Shown: positions 44,552 through 56,613 of the stretch, in pieces
How the letters are laid out: each line of letters begins with the position of its first letter
Numbering within the stretch: position 1 is the stretch's first letter
NCBI RefSeq assembly: GCF_963678635.1
Contig: NC_087066.1
Location: 24,417,012 to 24,481,011 of the forward strand
Source: Symsagittifera roscoffensis
Lineage: Eukaryota > Xenacoelomorpha > Acoela > Convolutidae
Length of the DNA: 64,000 bases
Direction of reading: 5' to 3'
Notes under the pieces: model-generated
Told to the model about the DNA's origin: nothing
Seen by the model: only the letters and a program-made list of their open reading frames with translations
The model's database searches: none
Made by a program: the position numbers and the translations under genes

Positions 44552-47500
44552 ATGGGAAAAAATAAAAGAGGACCTAAAAGAACTACTGCGACTTCAACTC
44601 AGAACAACACATCCTCATCAACGTCTAAAACAGACGCAAATTCACAGTCATCAGTTCCTGTCGACAATTCTAACGCAGCATCTTCGAGTTCTAACTGTAC
44701 AAATACTGTACCAGATTCAGTGAAGCTCCAGCAAGGTAGTTCAAAGCAATCTAGAAGCAGTGTTGAGGCAAGGATAGCCCCTTTTCTCAAAAATCTAGAC
44801 CATAATGCGAAGTTGTACGCCGATTACACCAGCCTGTCAGGGGTTGTCCTGGAGAAAGGTCAAAGTGGAAATATCAATACAAGGTCTCCGGTTCCCATTG
44901 TAGGAAGAAATGCAGCTGCTGAAATGGTTGCCAAAATGGAGAAGACAAAGCCCCCACCGCCTAATCAATCGCAGCCCACGTCGAAGACAAAGGAGAATGC
45001 TACGAAGAATACGGACGAAGGACTGTTAAACACGCTGGGGCCTGATTCTACAAGCGAACAAAAACTAGCCACGTTGATTCAGAGCGCAAACATGGCTCTG
45101 AACAAAACAAAAGGGTTCGATCTGAAAAAATATGAGCAAAAAGTTTCTGATGCTGAATCGGAAACGAAAAAGAAGTTGCGACAGCTAACCGAGTCAGCTG
45201 CGGCTTCAGCTTCGGCTGGCGTGACCTCTTCCAAGGCAGTTTCCCATTGCGAGGGAGGACATGAAATAGTGTGTAGGCAGTGCACTGAAATTCAGCCGCC
45301 ATCTTTGATGCAATTGATAAAGTATCAGTCATCCTCGTTCGAAATGTTCAGGTATGTGAGGTTCCGACCTCTGAAAGTAGATAGGATTGTTGTACAGCAC
45401 GAAAATTTCAAAAAAAACAACATTAAAACGGGTAGATGATTGCTGAGCAAGAAGCACTGAAAGTTGCAACCAAAAAAATGTAACTTTAAAAAATATATCA
45501 ATCCATTTATTTCGATGGGTATTTGTGAGGCCTGCTTTTGCGTGGGAAAAAATAAAACACCCAAGACAAAGTTTCTCCCCACTTTCAGTGGTCGGAACAA
45601 AAATTGGAAAAAAAATTGTGGATATCGGAGTCAGCTGAAACGAAACCATTTTAAATCTGTATAAGCCTTTTTTGTCCTTTCTGCCTACAACCACAAAAAA
45701 AACATTTGAAAAAAAATTTTTAAATGTTTTTTTAATCAATTTTAAATTTAAGAATTACTATGGTAAGATCTTTCTCTGCTACTTGCACAGAAACCGGATT
45801 CGATCGTTTGTTTCATTTTAAAAAAATGCTGAAAAAATTTGGAATAAAGCTAGAACTGAGTTTTTCTTGAAAATTCAGTGAATCGAAATGATTCGTATAA
45901 GCTGTTCTTTTAATCTTTAGTTAATGCTTGGCCATAGTTTTTTCTCGATCATCAAAAATAAACTGCTTTTTCAAAACCCTTGAATAGAATTTCAAGTTCT
46001 GGCAAGTTACTTATGCCAATTTCAGCATGTTCAATTCAAAAGAAGAACTGAAAGCTTTACCATCTTCAAATAATAACGCAAACGAAAATGCAGATAGGCA
46101 GGCTTCACCTTCAAATGCTTCGACATCAAAAGAAGGATCCCAGGCATCGGGAGCGGCCGAGAACTTTCTGAATTTGAATCCAGACAACAGCAAGTACAGC
46201 ACTGAATTGATGTTGGACTCTGTGCTTGAGTATCTACAGTTGGAGCGGCTAAATGTGGCCAGACAGTTTGTCATGTGTGGAAAACAGCGGAAACGACTGC
46301 ATCTTACCACTTACAAGATCAGAAAACGAAAGGTATGAGCTTTTCTCAACTTTGTTTAGTTCACTCAGCCAGAAGCTGAAGTTTCCTCAATAAAAAAGAC
46401 AACAGCACGCTTAGGTTGAACGAGGCATGAACAGATCAGATCTTACTTTGCCATCCATTAGTTGAAAAGGCTGCCTTATTTCTCACATTGGCAGGATATC
46501 GATGCAGGTCAATTTTTAAATAACAATTTTTTCTACAGTTCATTGATCGAGCATTAGTATCAAACAATTATCGCTAGTCAAGCATCACAAATTTGTCTGA
46601 GACAGATCGAACTTTCATGCATGTAGTTGCGTGAAAAAGGAAGCCAAATCTTCCAGGCAAATATTAATTCAGAAGTTTTTTCTACGTATACAGAAGACTA
46701 TACTGCATTGAGAGTAATCCAAATGGAAGGGATATCTGTACTATTGAAATGCAGCGTTTGAAAATTGATCAGAATTCAATTAAATGAAATCTGGAAGTGT
46801 TTCTTTTTTCAAAGCGTTGCTTCAGTCGAGACATGGCCTAGGGTGTTTTTTTTTGCCATAATTTAACTATCTCAAATAGCTCGTAAGGCATCAAGTATGG
46901 TATCCTACCAAAGCCCTTTCAGCCTTGCGATCAGGATTTGTCAAAAAAGTTCGAAAAAGTTGTTTTTTTTTCGGGAAAAATTGGTTCGAATTTTTTTTTG
47001 CTTTTCGGACTAATTTATATGTCTAAAAACGAGAGACAATGATTGAGCGAGAGAGGTTGCTATCTAATTCTACTGTGTTTGGACGCGATTTTTGCTATAA
47101 TTAACTCTATTTGGCAGATCATGGAACAGTCTGTCCTGTGATCAAATCAGTCTGTGCTACTTGCGCAGCAACCGGCTATCCTTATTCCTGTAAGCAATTC
47201 CTAAGTCCATTTTTTGACAAGGATTTTCTAGTTTATAAACCATACAAAGCTTTGCAACCTTTGTATTTTTTCGTATCTCTTTGTTGTTGGGTTTTTTAAT
47301 CCAAATTTGTCACCTATTATTTTCTGTCGCTCATAATCAACATGTCTCGCTTCGACTGAGTTTAATATTTATAATGTTTCTCCCCCTAGCTTTTATACTT
47401 ACTGTTTTGGGTATAGGGCTGATAATGCGAAGTTGTATACCCTGTTTATTACTTGTGTGAATTAAAATATGACCCTATTATCCCATTAGTACAGGTATTC

Positions 47501-49586
47501 GGGCACAAGTTGCTTATTTGTTCTTTTTTGGCAGGCAATAAAAAATCCAGACCCAGAACCCGAAGGGCCTGAAAATTTTTCGGTGTCTGTCAATGACGAT
47601 GACGATGATTCGGCTCTAGAAAACTTCGACATACATGCAGACCTTCTAAAAATGACTTTGCAAGAAGATGCTAAGAAGCCAGAAGTAGATAATGATCGTC
47701 TGAAGGCGCTGAACCAGAAAGCGATAAAAATGATGTGCAGAAAACTATACAGAAGTGAGTATCTAGTTCCATTTTTTGCCATTTGACAGAAGTTAATTCA
47801 TTTAGATATTCGTGAGCTTATTTTTCTTAGTTTTTCAAAAGGCTTTGGCCAATAAGTTACATCTTCAGCGTCCGCTTGCTCTCGATTGTCAGACTTAAGA
47901 TATTGGAAATCAAGACGCCCTAAGATTGCTCCTATGGTCAGTTGTTCAAAAAATGGGCTGTGCAAGAGTCAAATTCCTGAGTAAGGGGATTTGAAACACG
48001 TTCTATTTCATCTTGTTGATGCTTTTGTTTCAGGTGAAACTTGCATCTGTAAAGAAGCCTTTTTCTCCAAACTAGGAAGCGAAGTGACCCCTTGTCATCC
48101 TAACAGAGTAAAGCCATGTGTTTGCAAACTCATCACATCACCTAAGTGCTCTCACTGCTGTTCACATGAACACGCTCACGATGATCACGCTGACAGCAGT
48201 GAACAGTCTTCTGACAAACGTGAACAATTATTGTCGGAGTCTTCTCTGCAGTATTTGTGGTACAAAATGAAGACTGCTTGTAAAACATTTCAGAGGAAGT
48301 CGGTTGGTGAGATTTTGGAAGACAGAGAGTTTCAGTTGATTTGCAAGAAGTGGGCGCGAGATATGTGTATGGAGGAGTACAAGAATGAAGAAAAGAGGGT
48401 GAGAATTTTTTTCTGTATTTCAAAATTATCAGAAAAACTAATGAATGATATCGGAATTTTAATTCGAAATGACGGAATAGTTAAACTAAAATGGTCCTAA
48501 TATTAACATTATTAGATGTAAAGAACATATTTATTAGATTTGATTTTTCGCGGTCTGACTAATGTTTTCTTTTGAAGTTCACTTCATTTCCTTTGTTAAA
48601 AGGAAGGCAAACTCTATATCGAACAGCAAAAGTATAAAGGTCACAAAAAAGGTAAACGACTTCTAGTTGCAAAGATGGACTTCAATTTTCTGCATTCTCA
48701 GCGCAATAAAAATAACTGCCTGTTGATCCAGATTCCATGTTCAAAAATTTTCAAGCGCTTTTTCGGTTTCTTTAATTTCTGTACACTTTTCGAACTGACT
48801 TGGCTTTGCCAGGTGTCGATTTTTTGAAAAAGCCAGGTGTCGATTTTTTGAAAAATTTTTCTTAGAAAAGGTCCTATGATTGTTTAACAAAATGGGCATT
48901 TAGAAATAATGACTATAAGCTTGCTATAAATAAAGCAGTCTTAGACTAAAATGTGATTGCCCATGATGGCTTGTGATGTAATATGTATTAGTTGTATAGA
49001 TTCGGCGAGAGAAGCGTGAGCGGGCGAAGCAATGGGCCGTGAAGAAAGCAGACATTGAGGCCAAGATAGACAAGTGTCTGCACGTTATGGAGTGGGCAAG
49101 GCAGAATGAGGTATTGACTGTTAACTGTACTAGCGTGTTGTGTGAGGGGGAAGCACCCTCACGCAAGTCCAATTGGTTTATTTCTCCAAAAGGCTGGATT
49201 TGATGGTATTTGAAAAAGTATTATATATTTTTTCAATCAGTGTGATGCTGACCTTTGTTTCAAAGAAGTGTGGATCATATTTGGAGGTCGTGAGCGCTAT
49301 GTTTCAGGAATTTATGCTTGATCATGCAACTGACGACGAACGGGAGTTCCTCGCGAGTGTGTTGATTCGCGGAAACGGTCTGATCAAATCAGCCAAGGAA
49401 CTGTCAAACGACAAACAGTCTATAGAACTAATAGCGAGTCCATCTATGAAACCTCCTGTGGAGTCTTCCGAAATTGACAAGGAAAGAGTCCAAATGAATA
49501 CTCAGAGAAAGTTTCAACTTGAACTGCCAAAACTTGTGGAATTGTTTGAAATGAAACATATTTTGTCCTATTTTAGTTTATGGTGA
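44552..49586 (+). CDS. Uncharacterised six-exon gene, about 707 aa, Cys/His cluster and charged helices
   Basis: Exons 44552-45351, 46026-46332, 47535-47754, 48034-48398, 49000-49110 and 49266-49586 (stop TGA) join in phase with canonical GT/AG sites to 708 codons. ATG 44552 follows 'actaaaa', a good start context. The N-terminus is basic then Ser/Thr/Asn-rich (disordered). Exon 1 ends with C-x-G-G-H-E-I-V-C-R-Q-C, a possible small metal site. Exon 3 has an Asp run. Exon 4 holds a Cys/His cluster (C-I-C, C-H, C-V-C, C-S-H-C-C-S-H-E-H-x-H-D-D-H). Exons 4-5 form Lys/Arg/Glu-rich helices likely to be coiled coil. The last exon's acceptor could instead be at 49305 (tttcag), removing 14 residues in frame. 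There is no signal peptide or membrane helix, so nuclear or cytosolic. I do not recognise the family. Confidence 0.75.
45361..45600. mobile_element. Inverted-repeat element in intron 1 of the uncharacterised gene
   Basis: 'gttccgacctctgaaagt' starts at 45361, nine bases after the exon 1 donor, and 'actttcagtggtcggaac' ends near 45598, giving 18-bp inverted ends about 240 bp apart. The right part is the reverse complement of the HINE family 2 5' region at 38272-38460. Either a palindromic MITE or two HINE ends in opposite orientation. Confidence 0.5.
46333..47534. other. Intron 2 of the uncharacterised gene
   Basis: Donor gtatga at 46333, acceptor tggcag ending at 47534. Contains a HINE family 2 3' end near 47140-47195 ('gtgctacttgcgcagcaacc', 'ggctatccttattcc'). 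No coding exon recognised. Confidence 0.6.
48399..48999. repeat. Intron 4 with a dispersed-repeat copy
   Basis: Donor gtgaga at 48399, acceptor gtatag ending at 48999. About 48560-48800 is a GGCAAACTCCA-family copy ('aaaaggaaggcaaactc', 'gaacagcaaaagtataaagg'). A short direct repeat 'gccaggtgtcgattttttga' occurs twice near 48810-48855. Confidence 0.6.
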
Positions 49587-50883
49587 TTGTATATAGACAG
49601 TTACACGAATTTCTGATCATCAAAAAAGTAATCGAACATTTAATAATTTTTTGTTCGGTTTTTAGTCCACCTTGAGAACGGAATGTCAAAACTTATCGAA
49701 GTTGCTCATTTGTTTTTGGGCGTATCGTGATAAATGGTTATTCGGGTTCGTACGACGATTTAGTTGAAAGGCGAAGTTGAATTGAACAGTTTGGGATTCG
49801 AATGTTTGTTGTTTTTTTTTGGCATCTCCAAGCCTGATGTGAAGACCTTCTTTGATGTCAATTTTTTTCCAGAAAGTTTGTTAAAAAGGAGGCAAACTCC
49901 ACTATCAAAAAGCAAAAGTGTAGAGGTGACAAAAACAATTTAGCTGAAAGCCGAACTTGAATTGGACAATTTGGGATTTGATTTTTTGTTGTTTGTTTAT
50001 TGCATGTCGATGAACGACGTGAAGACACTGATTTAAGTCACATTTTTTTCAGAAAAATATTAAAGTTTTGTTCAAGCTCATTTTTTTGTAGTTTGACTTG
50101 AATTTTTTTGAAGTAGGTATCGAAATCTCTTACCAAAGTTATAAAAAGTTATGCTCTCCATTAACTAAAGTGCATATTGCTGAAAAACTTGATTGGCTCT
50201 TACTTACCCTTGTTATAAGCAAGGGTGTTGCAACCGGGCACTAGACTTTTTCCCCTTAAGAACTTTGTTCACCGAATGGTCGAAATGGTAAGCAGTATCA
50301 CCTGTTCAATAACAACTGATGAGATAATGGTCAGTATATGTTGTTTGGGTGCACGTAAACAATTCTTGCATAGTAAATTTTTCGGTACTAGAGTTTTTTG
50401 GTAGGTTTTTTGGCGATGGAAGATGGTCGGCCTTTTTCTGTCTACTTGTTTTTCATTGTTTTTTTTAAATAATTTTGTTGATAGTAAATGAGAATGATTG
50501 AGCCCTCACAAGAATTTAAAGAAAAATAAGTTAACCTCACAGATCCTCCCGATTTAAATTGAAAAATTTAAACCTGAAAAAAAGTTTTCGAAAAGTTTCA
50601 TTTTTTTTAAAAACTGGTCGAAGCTTTTTTTAAATTTATGTTGTGCGACTGGTTGTATTTGTTTTTTTGGTGCAGATAATTGGGTTGTGAATTTTTGTCA
50701 AGTTTTTTGTATAATTATTGTGTATCAACTTACAATGATCAGTGTTTTGGTTGCATATGTGTTTTAGGTACATTTAAAGGGTTATTGCATAGGAAATTTT
50801 TCGGTACCAGATTGTTCATTTTTGCTTTTATAATTGATAATTATTTTGTTTTCATTGCTTATTAGCTTAAATTAGCTAGGAAG
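49587..50883. repeat. Dispersed-repeat region between the uncharacterised gene and the LTR element
   Basis: Pieces of the GGCAAACTCCA family occur at 49850-49960 and 50050-50130. A hairpin terminus 'acccttgttataagcaaggg' is at 50211. No gene; any 3' UTR of the preceding gene would lie in the first few hundred bases. Confidence 0.5.
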
Positions 50884-51115
50884 TGTCAGGGGCTACAACA
50901 TATTCAGTTGTCAATCATCTTAGTTGCTATTCTTTATTTACTTATCTCTGAGAGTTCTCATATTATAATTAAGTGTGAGTTTGGTACCTGCCTGCCAATC
51001 AGTCTAGAACTGTCTAGCTGTTATGTGTTGACCTCTAGTTCACTCTCTTATTTATGCGAACTAGAAATCAGTCAATTCAGTATTTAACAAACAACGTTTT
51101 TATCATCCCTTGTTA
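50884..51115 (+). repeat. 5' LTR of the gypsy element
   Basis: 232 bp; matches 56782-57013 base for base by eye. Confidence 0.92.
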
Positions 51116-52089
51116 TGGCGCAGTCAGCGGATGGAGGGGGGAAAAAACCCCCTTGGAATTGTGGCATTCTGGCCTCCGAATCAGGCGGAACCACAACTCT
51201 TATGGGAACACTGGAAACAAAGATTTCATTGGGCAATGGTGGCGAAACATGGACTAGTCTCGTCGGAATTTTACTTTGCATCGACATTAACTGAAGCACA
51301 GATTGATGACCTGGGTGACATTGGTGGCAAACCAATGGAAGAAGGTGAACGTACACTGATATCGAATCTGTACCTATGCCTGGGACACGAGGGACAGCGA
51401 GCCTTGCATAATCAGCATCCACACTTGAATATGGAAACAATACGATACCCACGTTTTTTGGATACCTGTGTAGCTATTTTTCAAAAAGAGCGAAACGAAA
51501 CGTACGAGATGTACCAGATGTTGTCTAGGAAACAAAAGGAGGGTAAAGCTTAGAATCGTTCTATGCAGAGCTTAGCAGAATGGCGGCAAGATGCAATTTG
51601 GGTACCCAGGAGCGGAAAATGGTGAGAGACATATTTATATTCAATATGAGGAACAGGGACGCGCAGAACGAGCTGTGTCGGGAAACTAAGACCCGGGAGG
51701 AAGCATTGAGAATCGCGATGGCGTATGAAAGAGGAGACAAGTACGCAAAGACTTACAAGGGCGTCGCATCCGGCTCCACGGGAACGGCCTATCCATCGCC
51801 AGGGGGTTCCCTGCAGATCAAAACGGAACCAATCAGCAATATTCGTGGATCCAGGGGACGAGGAATGCCAAGGGGACGGGGCCAATACCCAAATCGTGGA
51901 GGAGGTCGAACACAAGAACGCAGATGTTACAATTGCGATCAACCGAACTTCACCCCAGAACACCGACAACGATGCCCAGCAAGAGCCGTCACTTGCAATT
52001 TTTGCAAGAAGGTCGGGCATTTTGAGAGGACTTTTGGGAAAACGACAGTCGAGGGGGATACAACCGGTTGGACTAATCCAAGGGGATGA
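51115..52089 (+). pseudogene. gag of the gypsy element, frame-broken
   Basis: An ATG overlaps the last LTR base (51115). That frame gives way to the frame used by 51110-51553 at a run of G, A and C homopolymers near 51137-51152, and gag continues in a third position at 51580-52089. There are thus at least two frame changes, one near 51138-51155 and one near 51545-51555, the latter with a TAG. The capsid-like part is helical and Trp/Glu-rich. The C-terminal part is Arg/Gly-rich and followed by C-x2-C and C-x2-C-x4-H, but the last Cys of the C-x2-C-x4-H-x4-C knuckle is replaced by Phe. It overlaps the pol frame by a -1/+1 offset, the usual gypsy arrangement. Confidence 0.75.
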
Positions 52090-52936
52090 GCTATTCGAGG
52101 AAGAAGATACTCCCTCGGATGATGTGGGGTCCCAAGTTGCGGCAAACTCAGTAGGTTTCGTTAAACGAGAACACCACAGTTGGTCATCAGAAAGTTCAGA
52201 CGACTACATGGTTATGGCAATTAGACGGAAGAAAGAAACATTATTGAAAGTTACCGGACCTAAACTCAAAATACATATTAATGGACACCCGATGAACATC
52301 TGGATCGACAGTGGATCGCCGATATCCATTTTAACACTAGACGATTTGAGGAGAACAGTGGGAAGAGCGGGAATTAATTTAAAACAAGATGACGTTGACG
52401 ATGACGAATTCCGGGACTACAGCAACAATCGGATCAAGATGTTGGGCAGAATGGAGCTTGAGTTAGCATCAAACGGCTGGAAGACGAAAGCAGAAGTCCG
52501 AGTCATCGGGGGAACCAGACCATCCATCGTGGGACGTGATTTGATGGGGAAACTCGGACTCCAGTTGATGCAAGCAGATCCAAGGGGGGAAGTAATGAAC
52601 ATCCAGGGGACGGAAGACAGTTCATCTGAGAAGGGGCACGTCGGAGAATCGGAGGATGAGCAGATGGACCAATGGCAATTATACTTCAGTAAGCTATTCC
52701 CAAAACTTTTTACTAGAGTCGGGAAAATTAGGAACTGCAAGGTTCAAGCGGAATTTTTCAAAAATCTTGTACCAGTGCAGCAGAAAAGACGGAGAGTGCC
52801 GGTAACGCTCCAAGAAAAGGTGGACAAGGAAATTGATAAGCTATTAACCCAGGGACATATAGAAAAGTTGAAAGAGTGTTCGGATCGATGTTTTGTTTCT
52901 CCGATCGTCATCACCGTAAAAAAGACGGGTCCGTGA
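51990..52936 (+). pseudogene. Protease and start of RT of the gypsy element
   Basis: The frame to 52936 enters pol-like sequence after the gag zinc knuckle. It contains I-D-S-G-S-P at about 52304-52321, a retropepsin active site, and V-G-R-D-L-M-G, its C-terminal block. It continues into the first RT block (E-I-D-K-L-L-T-Q-G-H-I-E-K). It ends prematurely at TGA 52934-52936 following an A-run, where the frame is lost. Confidence 0.8.
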
Positions 52937-53116
52937 AATTAGCATTGGAATCTCGAGAGCTTAATAAACAAGTTCATAAAAACAAATGCCAAATATAGAA
53001 GAACTTGTAGATACTATAGGACAACTTATTTCCGAGAAAAAACAAGGAGAGGTGTATTTTACTACGATGGATCTAACGTACGCGTATGGGCAACTACCAC
53101 TTGTTGTGAATTTTCT
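52937..53116 (+). pseudogene. RT fingers region with clustered frame losses
   Basis: In about 180 bp the recognisable RT sequence passes through three frames: L-A-L-E-S-R-E-L-N-K just after 52936, then T-M-D-L-T-Y-A-Y-G-Q-L-P-L (first catalytic Asp of the RT) at about 53065-53105, then back to frame 2 at about 53110. Small deletions are implied near 52927, 52985 and 53105. They remove residues of the fingers and palm. Confidence 0.75.
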
Positions 53117-54031
53117 TTGGTGGGCGGACGGTCGACAGGAACATACCGATTCCGGACAGGGTTTTACGGGCTAACGTCCGTGCCGGCAGAGTTCCAACGA
53201 GTAATGGACTCAATTTTGAACGAATTCCCACAAGCGAACGCGTTTATTGATGATATTTTCGTTACAACCAAAGGAAAGGAAGTAGAACAAATCTCCTTAG
53301 TTGAAAAGATCCTCAGGAAACTAAATCGCGAAAACATATTGCTGAAATTACCAAAATGCGAGTTTGCGAAACGAGAATGTGAGTGGCTCGGTCATCGTAT
53401 AACCGAAACGGGGGTTACGCCGCTTAAACGCAAAACATCGCCGATTGACGCATTAAAGGCTCCTAAAACAGTCACTCAATTGAAATCATTTATGGGCTCA
53501 ATTCACAGCTTGCATAAGTACTTACCAGCGATAGCGGAGATGTCAGCTCCATTAAGGCCACTTCTCAGCAAGAAAAATGAATATGACTGGACCGCGGAAT
53601 GTGAAAATGCTTTCCAAAACATTAAATTGGGGGTCGCAAACATAGTTGAACTAAAACAATTCGATATTCATAAAGACATTAGAGTTGTCTGCGATGCAAG
53701 TCATAATGGCCTTGGAGCGGTTTTAGAGCAATTGGGTACAGAAGGGTGGCGCCCTATCTTTTTCGCATCACGATTCTTAAATGCAGCCGAGAAAAAATAT
53801 TCCACTAACGAGCTTGAAATGCTGGCGGTGGTATGGGGAGCCGAATATTTCAGAAACTACATTTTAGGAAGATCTTTTACAGTTATCACGGATCATAAGG
53901 CCCTGATTTTATTACTTAACGGGAATAACAAGAAAAACAAAACTCTCTTTTCAAGACTGACACGTTGGCTAGACAGACTGATTCCTTTTGACTTTATAAT
54001 AGAACACAAACCGGGCGCCAAGATCGGATAA
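53117..54031 (+). pseudogene. RT palm/thumb and RNase H of the gypsy element
   Basis: About 305 codons. F-R-T-G-F-Y-G-L and A-F-I-D-D-I-F-V (catalytic Asp pair, GAT GAT at 53249-53254) are RT blocks B and C. L-G-H-R-I and L-K-S-F-M-G-S-I follow as connection. C-D-A-S-H-N-G-L-G-A-V-L opens RNase H, with N-E-L-E-M-L-A-V-V-W and T-D-H-K-A-L-I-L-L-L further on. The frame meets a TAA at 54029-54031 within the otherwise continuous R-H-P-S region, an in-frame stop. Apart from that stop this block looks intact. Confidence 0.85.
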
Positions 54032-54808
54032 GCGGATTACTTGTCAAGGCATCCTAGCGAACCCCCTGAACCGATAAGTCAATATGATAATTTGTTCACC
54101 GTGGCAAAAATAGCTTCAATTAGAAAAACCCTTGGTTTCACAAATGATTTAAAATCCCTTGGTGAACGAAATCATCAGGACATTAAAAGAACTGGTTCTA
54201 AACAGTCTAGACAGCTTTCATCCAATCAGAAGCGAGAATGGAAAACATGCCGACAAACAGCGACGGTTGAGGGCGGAAAGTCATGCGTGAAGACACCGAC
54301 CAATAGGAAACGATCAATTTGCATAACGCTCAAATCAAAGAAATCCAAGGGACATTCAGTGTGCTCTATATATCGTTCCCTTGGAAGACGGTCAAATTGG
54401 CCTTTATCAATTAATTCAAACAAAATGGATAGCGATTCGAATTGTTCTTTCCCAGTATTTGAAATTGAAAATGTTGAAATTGATTCCCAAACTAACTCTC
54501 CGAATAGACTACACTCTCAGATCAACTCTCCGCTTAGATTAGATGAAAACCTATTGAGTAGCGATGAAATAACTGTCATTAACCCTGAAATTGTGGCCAT
54601 TACTAAAATTACACGTGATTCAAAAATTAATACAGTACTTTCTATACCCTCGAAATTCCCAGGCGAGCTTTTTCCTACCGTTAATCCTAATCAGCAAATT
54701 ATGTCTATCATTCCCCGTGATTGCAAGGTTATGAAGAAATCCCAAGCGTTACCAGAACTATTTAATTTAGAATTTGTTGCCTCAAACATACCGGCGGATG
54801 TGAACTAA
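54032..54808 (+). pseudogene. Unusual spacer between RNase H and integrase
   Basis: In the same frame as the RNase H, about 255 codons follow the TAA. L-S-R-H-P-S-E is the standard end of the RNase H connection; the rest is Ser/Asn/Lys-rich without known domain and contains several S-x-I-N-S/S-P-x repeats near the middle. Gypsy elements normally have a spacer of a few dozen residues before the integrase zinc finger. The frame ends at TAA 54806-54808 and a frame change is needed to enter the integrase. Confidence 0.55.
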
Positions 54809-54819
54809 GTACGAGTAAA

Positions 54820-56613
54820 AGAAGCATTGGAGAAGAAGATCAACTTAAAAGAAGAACTCCTGAAGATCGGGAAGTACTGGCCCAATACGCAAACGATTTG
54901 TCATTACGGGACGATTGTGTGTGGCTAGATGGACGGCTGGTCATTCCCTTGCCATTACAAGTCCCAATTGAATCGCGGATACATTATTACCATCACGGTA
55001 AAAGAAACATGTATGAAGCAGCGCGTGACGTTTGGTATCCCTACTTGTGCCGCAGTTTGGCAGCGAAGGCCACGTACTGTCAGCAATGCACGGAAGTGGG
55101 TAAGAACCTAAAAACGTTATTACCCAAGGGAGACATGGGGAAGGTCCCTGAACCAAGGGAACCAAATGAATGTATACAGTTGGATTTCTGGGGGCCAATA
55201 AACTACTTGAATGAAAGTAAGAAATATGTCTTAGTTGCTACGGACCGTTTCTCAAGGTGGCCATCAGCAATGGTTACTACCACTAACCTTTCAGATAAAG
55301 TTTTAAAATTTCTCGATAAATACATAACTCAACATGGAGTACCTCGGGGATCATGTTTTACATCTAATAAGTTTAAAAGCTTCTGTAACAGCGAAGGCAT
55401 CGAGCTAATGTACTCACCAGTGAACGATCATCGGGGCACGGGGTCAGTTGAACGGACAATAGGGAGTTTGAAGAATTTTGTCCTCACCTATGCGACTGAA
55501 AAAGAGCATAAGTCGTTAGAATCTATGGTCGATAAAGCGCTAGGCGCGTTACGATTTTCCAAAAATGCGACTACTAAATTAACACTTTTTGAAGCTCACC
55601 ACGGCCGGGAGGCTAACACCGTCTTACGCAAACTTACGAAAAAACCAAGTTTGAAAAATTTGAATTGGAAGAACGTCTTAAAACAAAAATGTTTGTGTTT
55701 AGACGAAATTGATCCTGAGATGAGTAAAATTGCATTCCCTCAGCACTCAAATTGGGAGGAAAGGTCCGATTTGATGTACGCTTCTGCTTTAAGAAGGGCA
55801 CCTATCGTTCTTGATAGCGACCAGCAAATGGACACGTGTCCAGGGGAGGTATCGGGAGTTGACCCAAAAATCCAAGGGAGTGGAGACACTGGCCCTAACA
55901 TCCAAGGGAGTGGAGGCGCATGTGACCTGTATCAGCGTACCGCCAGCAACACCTTAAATCGGTATAAACTCTTAAAATCTAATGTAATCTCCGAATCCGA
56001 ACATACTCTCAAGCTAAAAAACGGATCTGTTCTTAGGAAAAGTGCAGTGGCAGGAAAGCCAAAACCCAACCTTCCCAAGAAACGGAAGTCGGCTACGCTC
56101 AAGGAGATGTTATCGAGCGCGAAGAAAGGGGCAATCGAGAGCCCGAAATCAAAGAGGCCAAAGGCTATGCCAAAAGTATCTGTAGCCACCTTCCAGTCTG
56201 ACAGTTCAGATAGTGAAGATTACCAGCCACTAAATATTATCCCTGCACGATTACCAGTAGAAGTGTTAGCGAGACACGAAGCGATTGCGGCGGGACAAGG
56301 CCCAAGCGGTAGTACAGCAGTAGCAGAACATAAAACGGGAGCAAAAGCTAGAGTGACGAAAGCGAAGCGAGGAAAAGGGGGTCAAGAGAAACGAGGAAAG
56401 GGGAGTCAGGACCGACCGGCGCTAGTTGCGAGAGAGTGCCTAATGAACAGTAGCCAAGAAGAAGACGTTGAATCTGGCAGTCATAGTGAAAGCTCGGGAA
56501 CCAGAAGAAGTACCAGAAGAAGGAAGCCAGTAGATAAAATAGGAGGAGTCATGATCGAAAATATCCAAGGGGCGGAACAGAAAGGAAAACATCCAGGGGG
56601 AGAAGGAAAGTGA
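54820..56613 (+). pseudogene. Integrase with long basic/acidic C-terminal extension
   Basis: A 571-codon ORF runs from 54898 to 56613, with the frame open from about 54820. The zinc-binding domain shows H-x3/4-H and C-x2-C (C-Q-Q-C near 55078). Catalytic Asp lies in Q-L-D-F-W-G-P (about 55180) and catalytic Glu in S-V-E-R-T-I-G-S-L-K (about 55450). The second catalytic Asp is not present: G-V-P-R runs directly into G-S-C-F-T-S-N, as if a few codons were lost. After about residue 290 comes a tail of more than 270 residues, first two copies of a short P-x-I-Q-G-S-G motif, then Lys/Arg- and Ser/Glu-rich tracts. There is no chromodomain. Confidence 0.8.

Noticed and set aside
45329-45739. 136-codon minus-strand ORF over exon 1 end and intron 1
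   Set aside because: Antisense of a coding exon plus an inverted-repeat element; no motif.
54041-54808. Independent host gene inside the LTR element
   Set aside because: It is in frame with the RNase H block and starts with that domain's usual ending, so it is part of pol rather than a captured gene.
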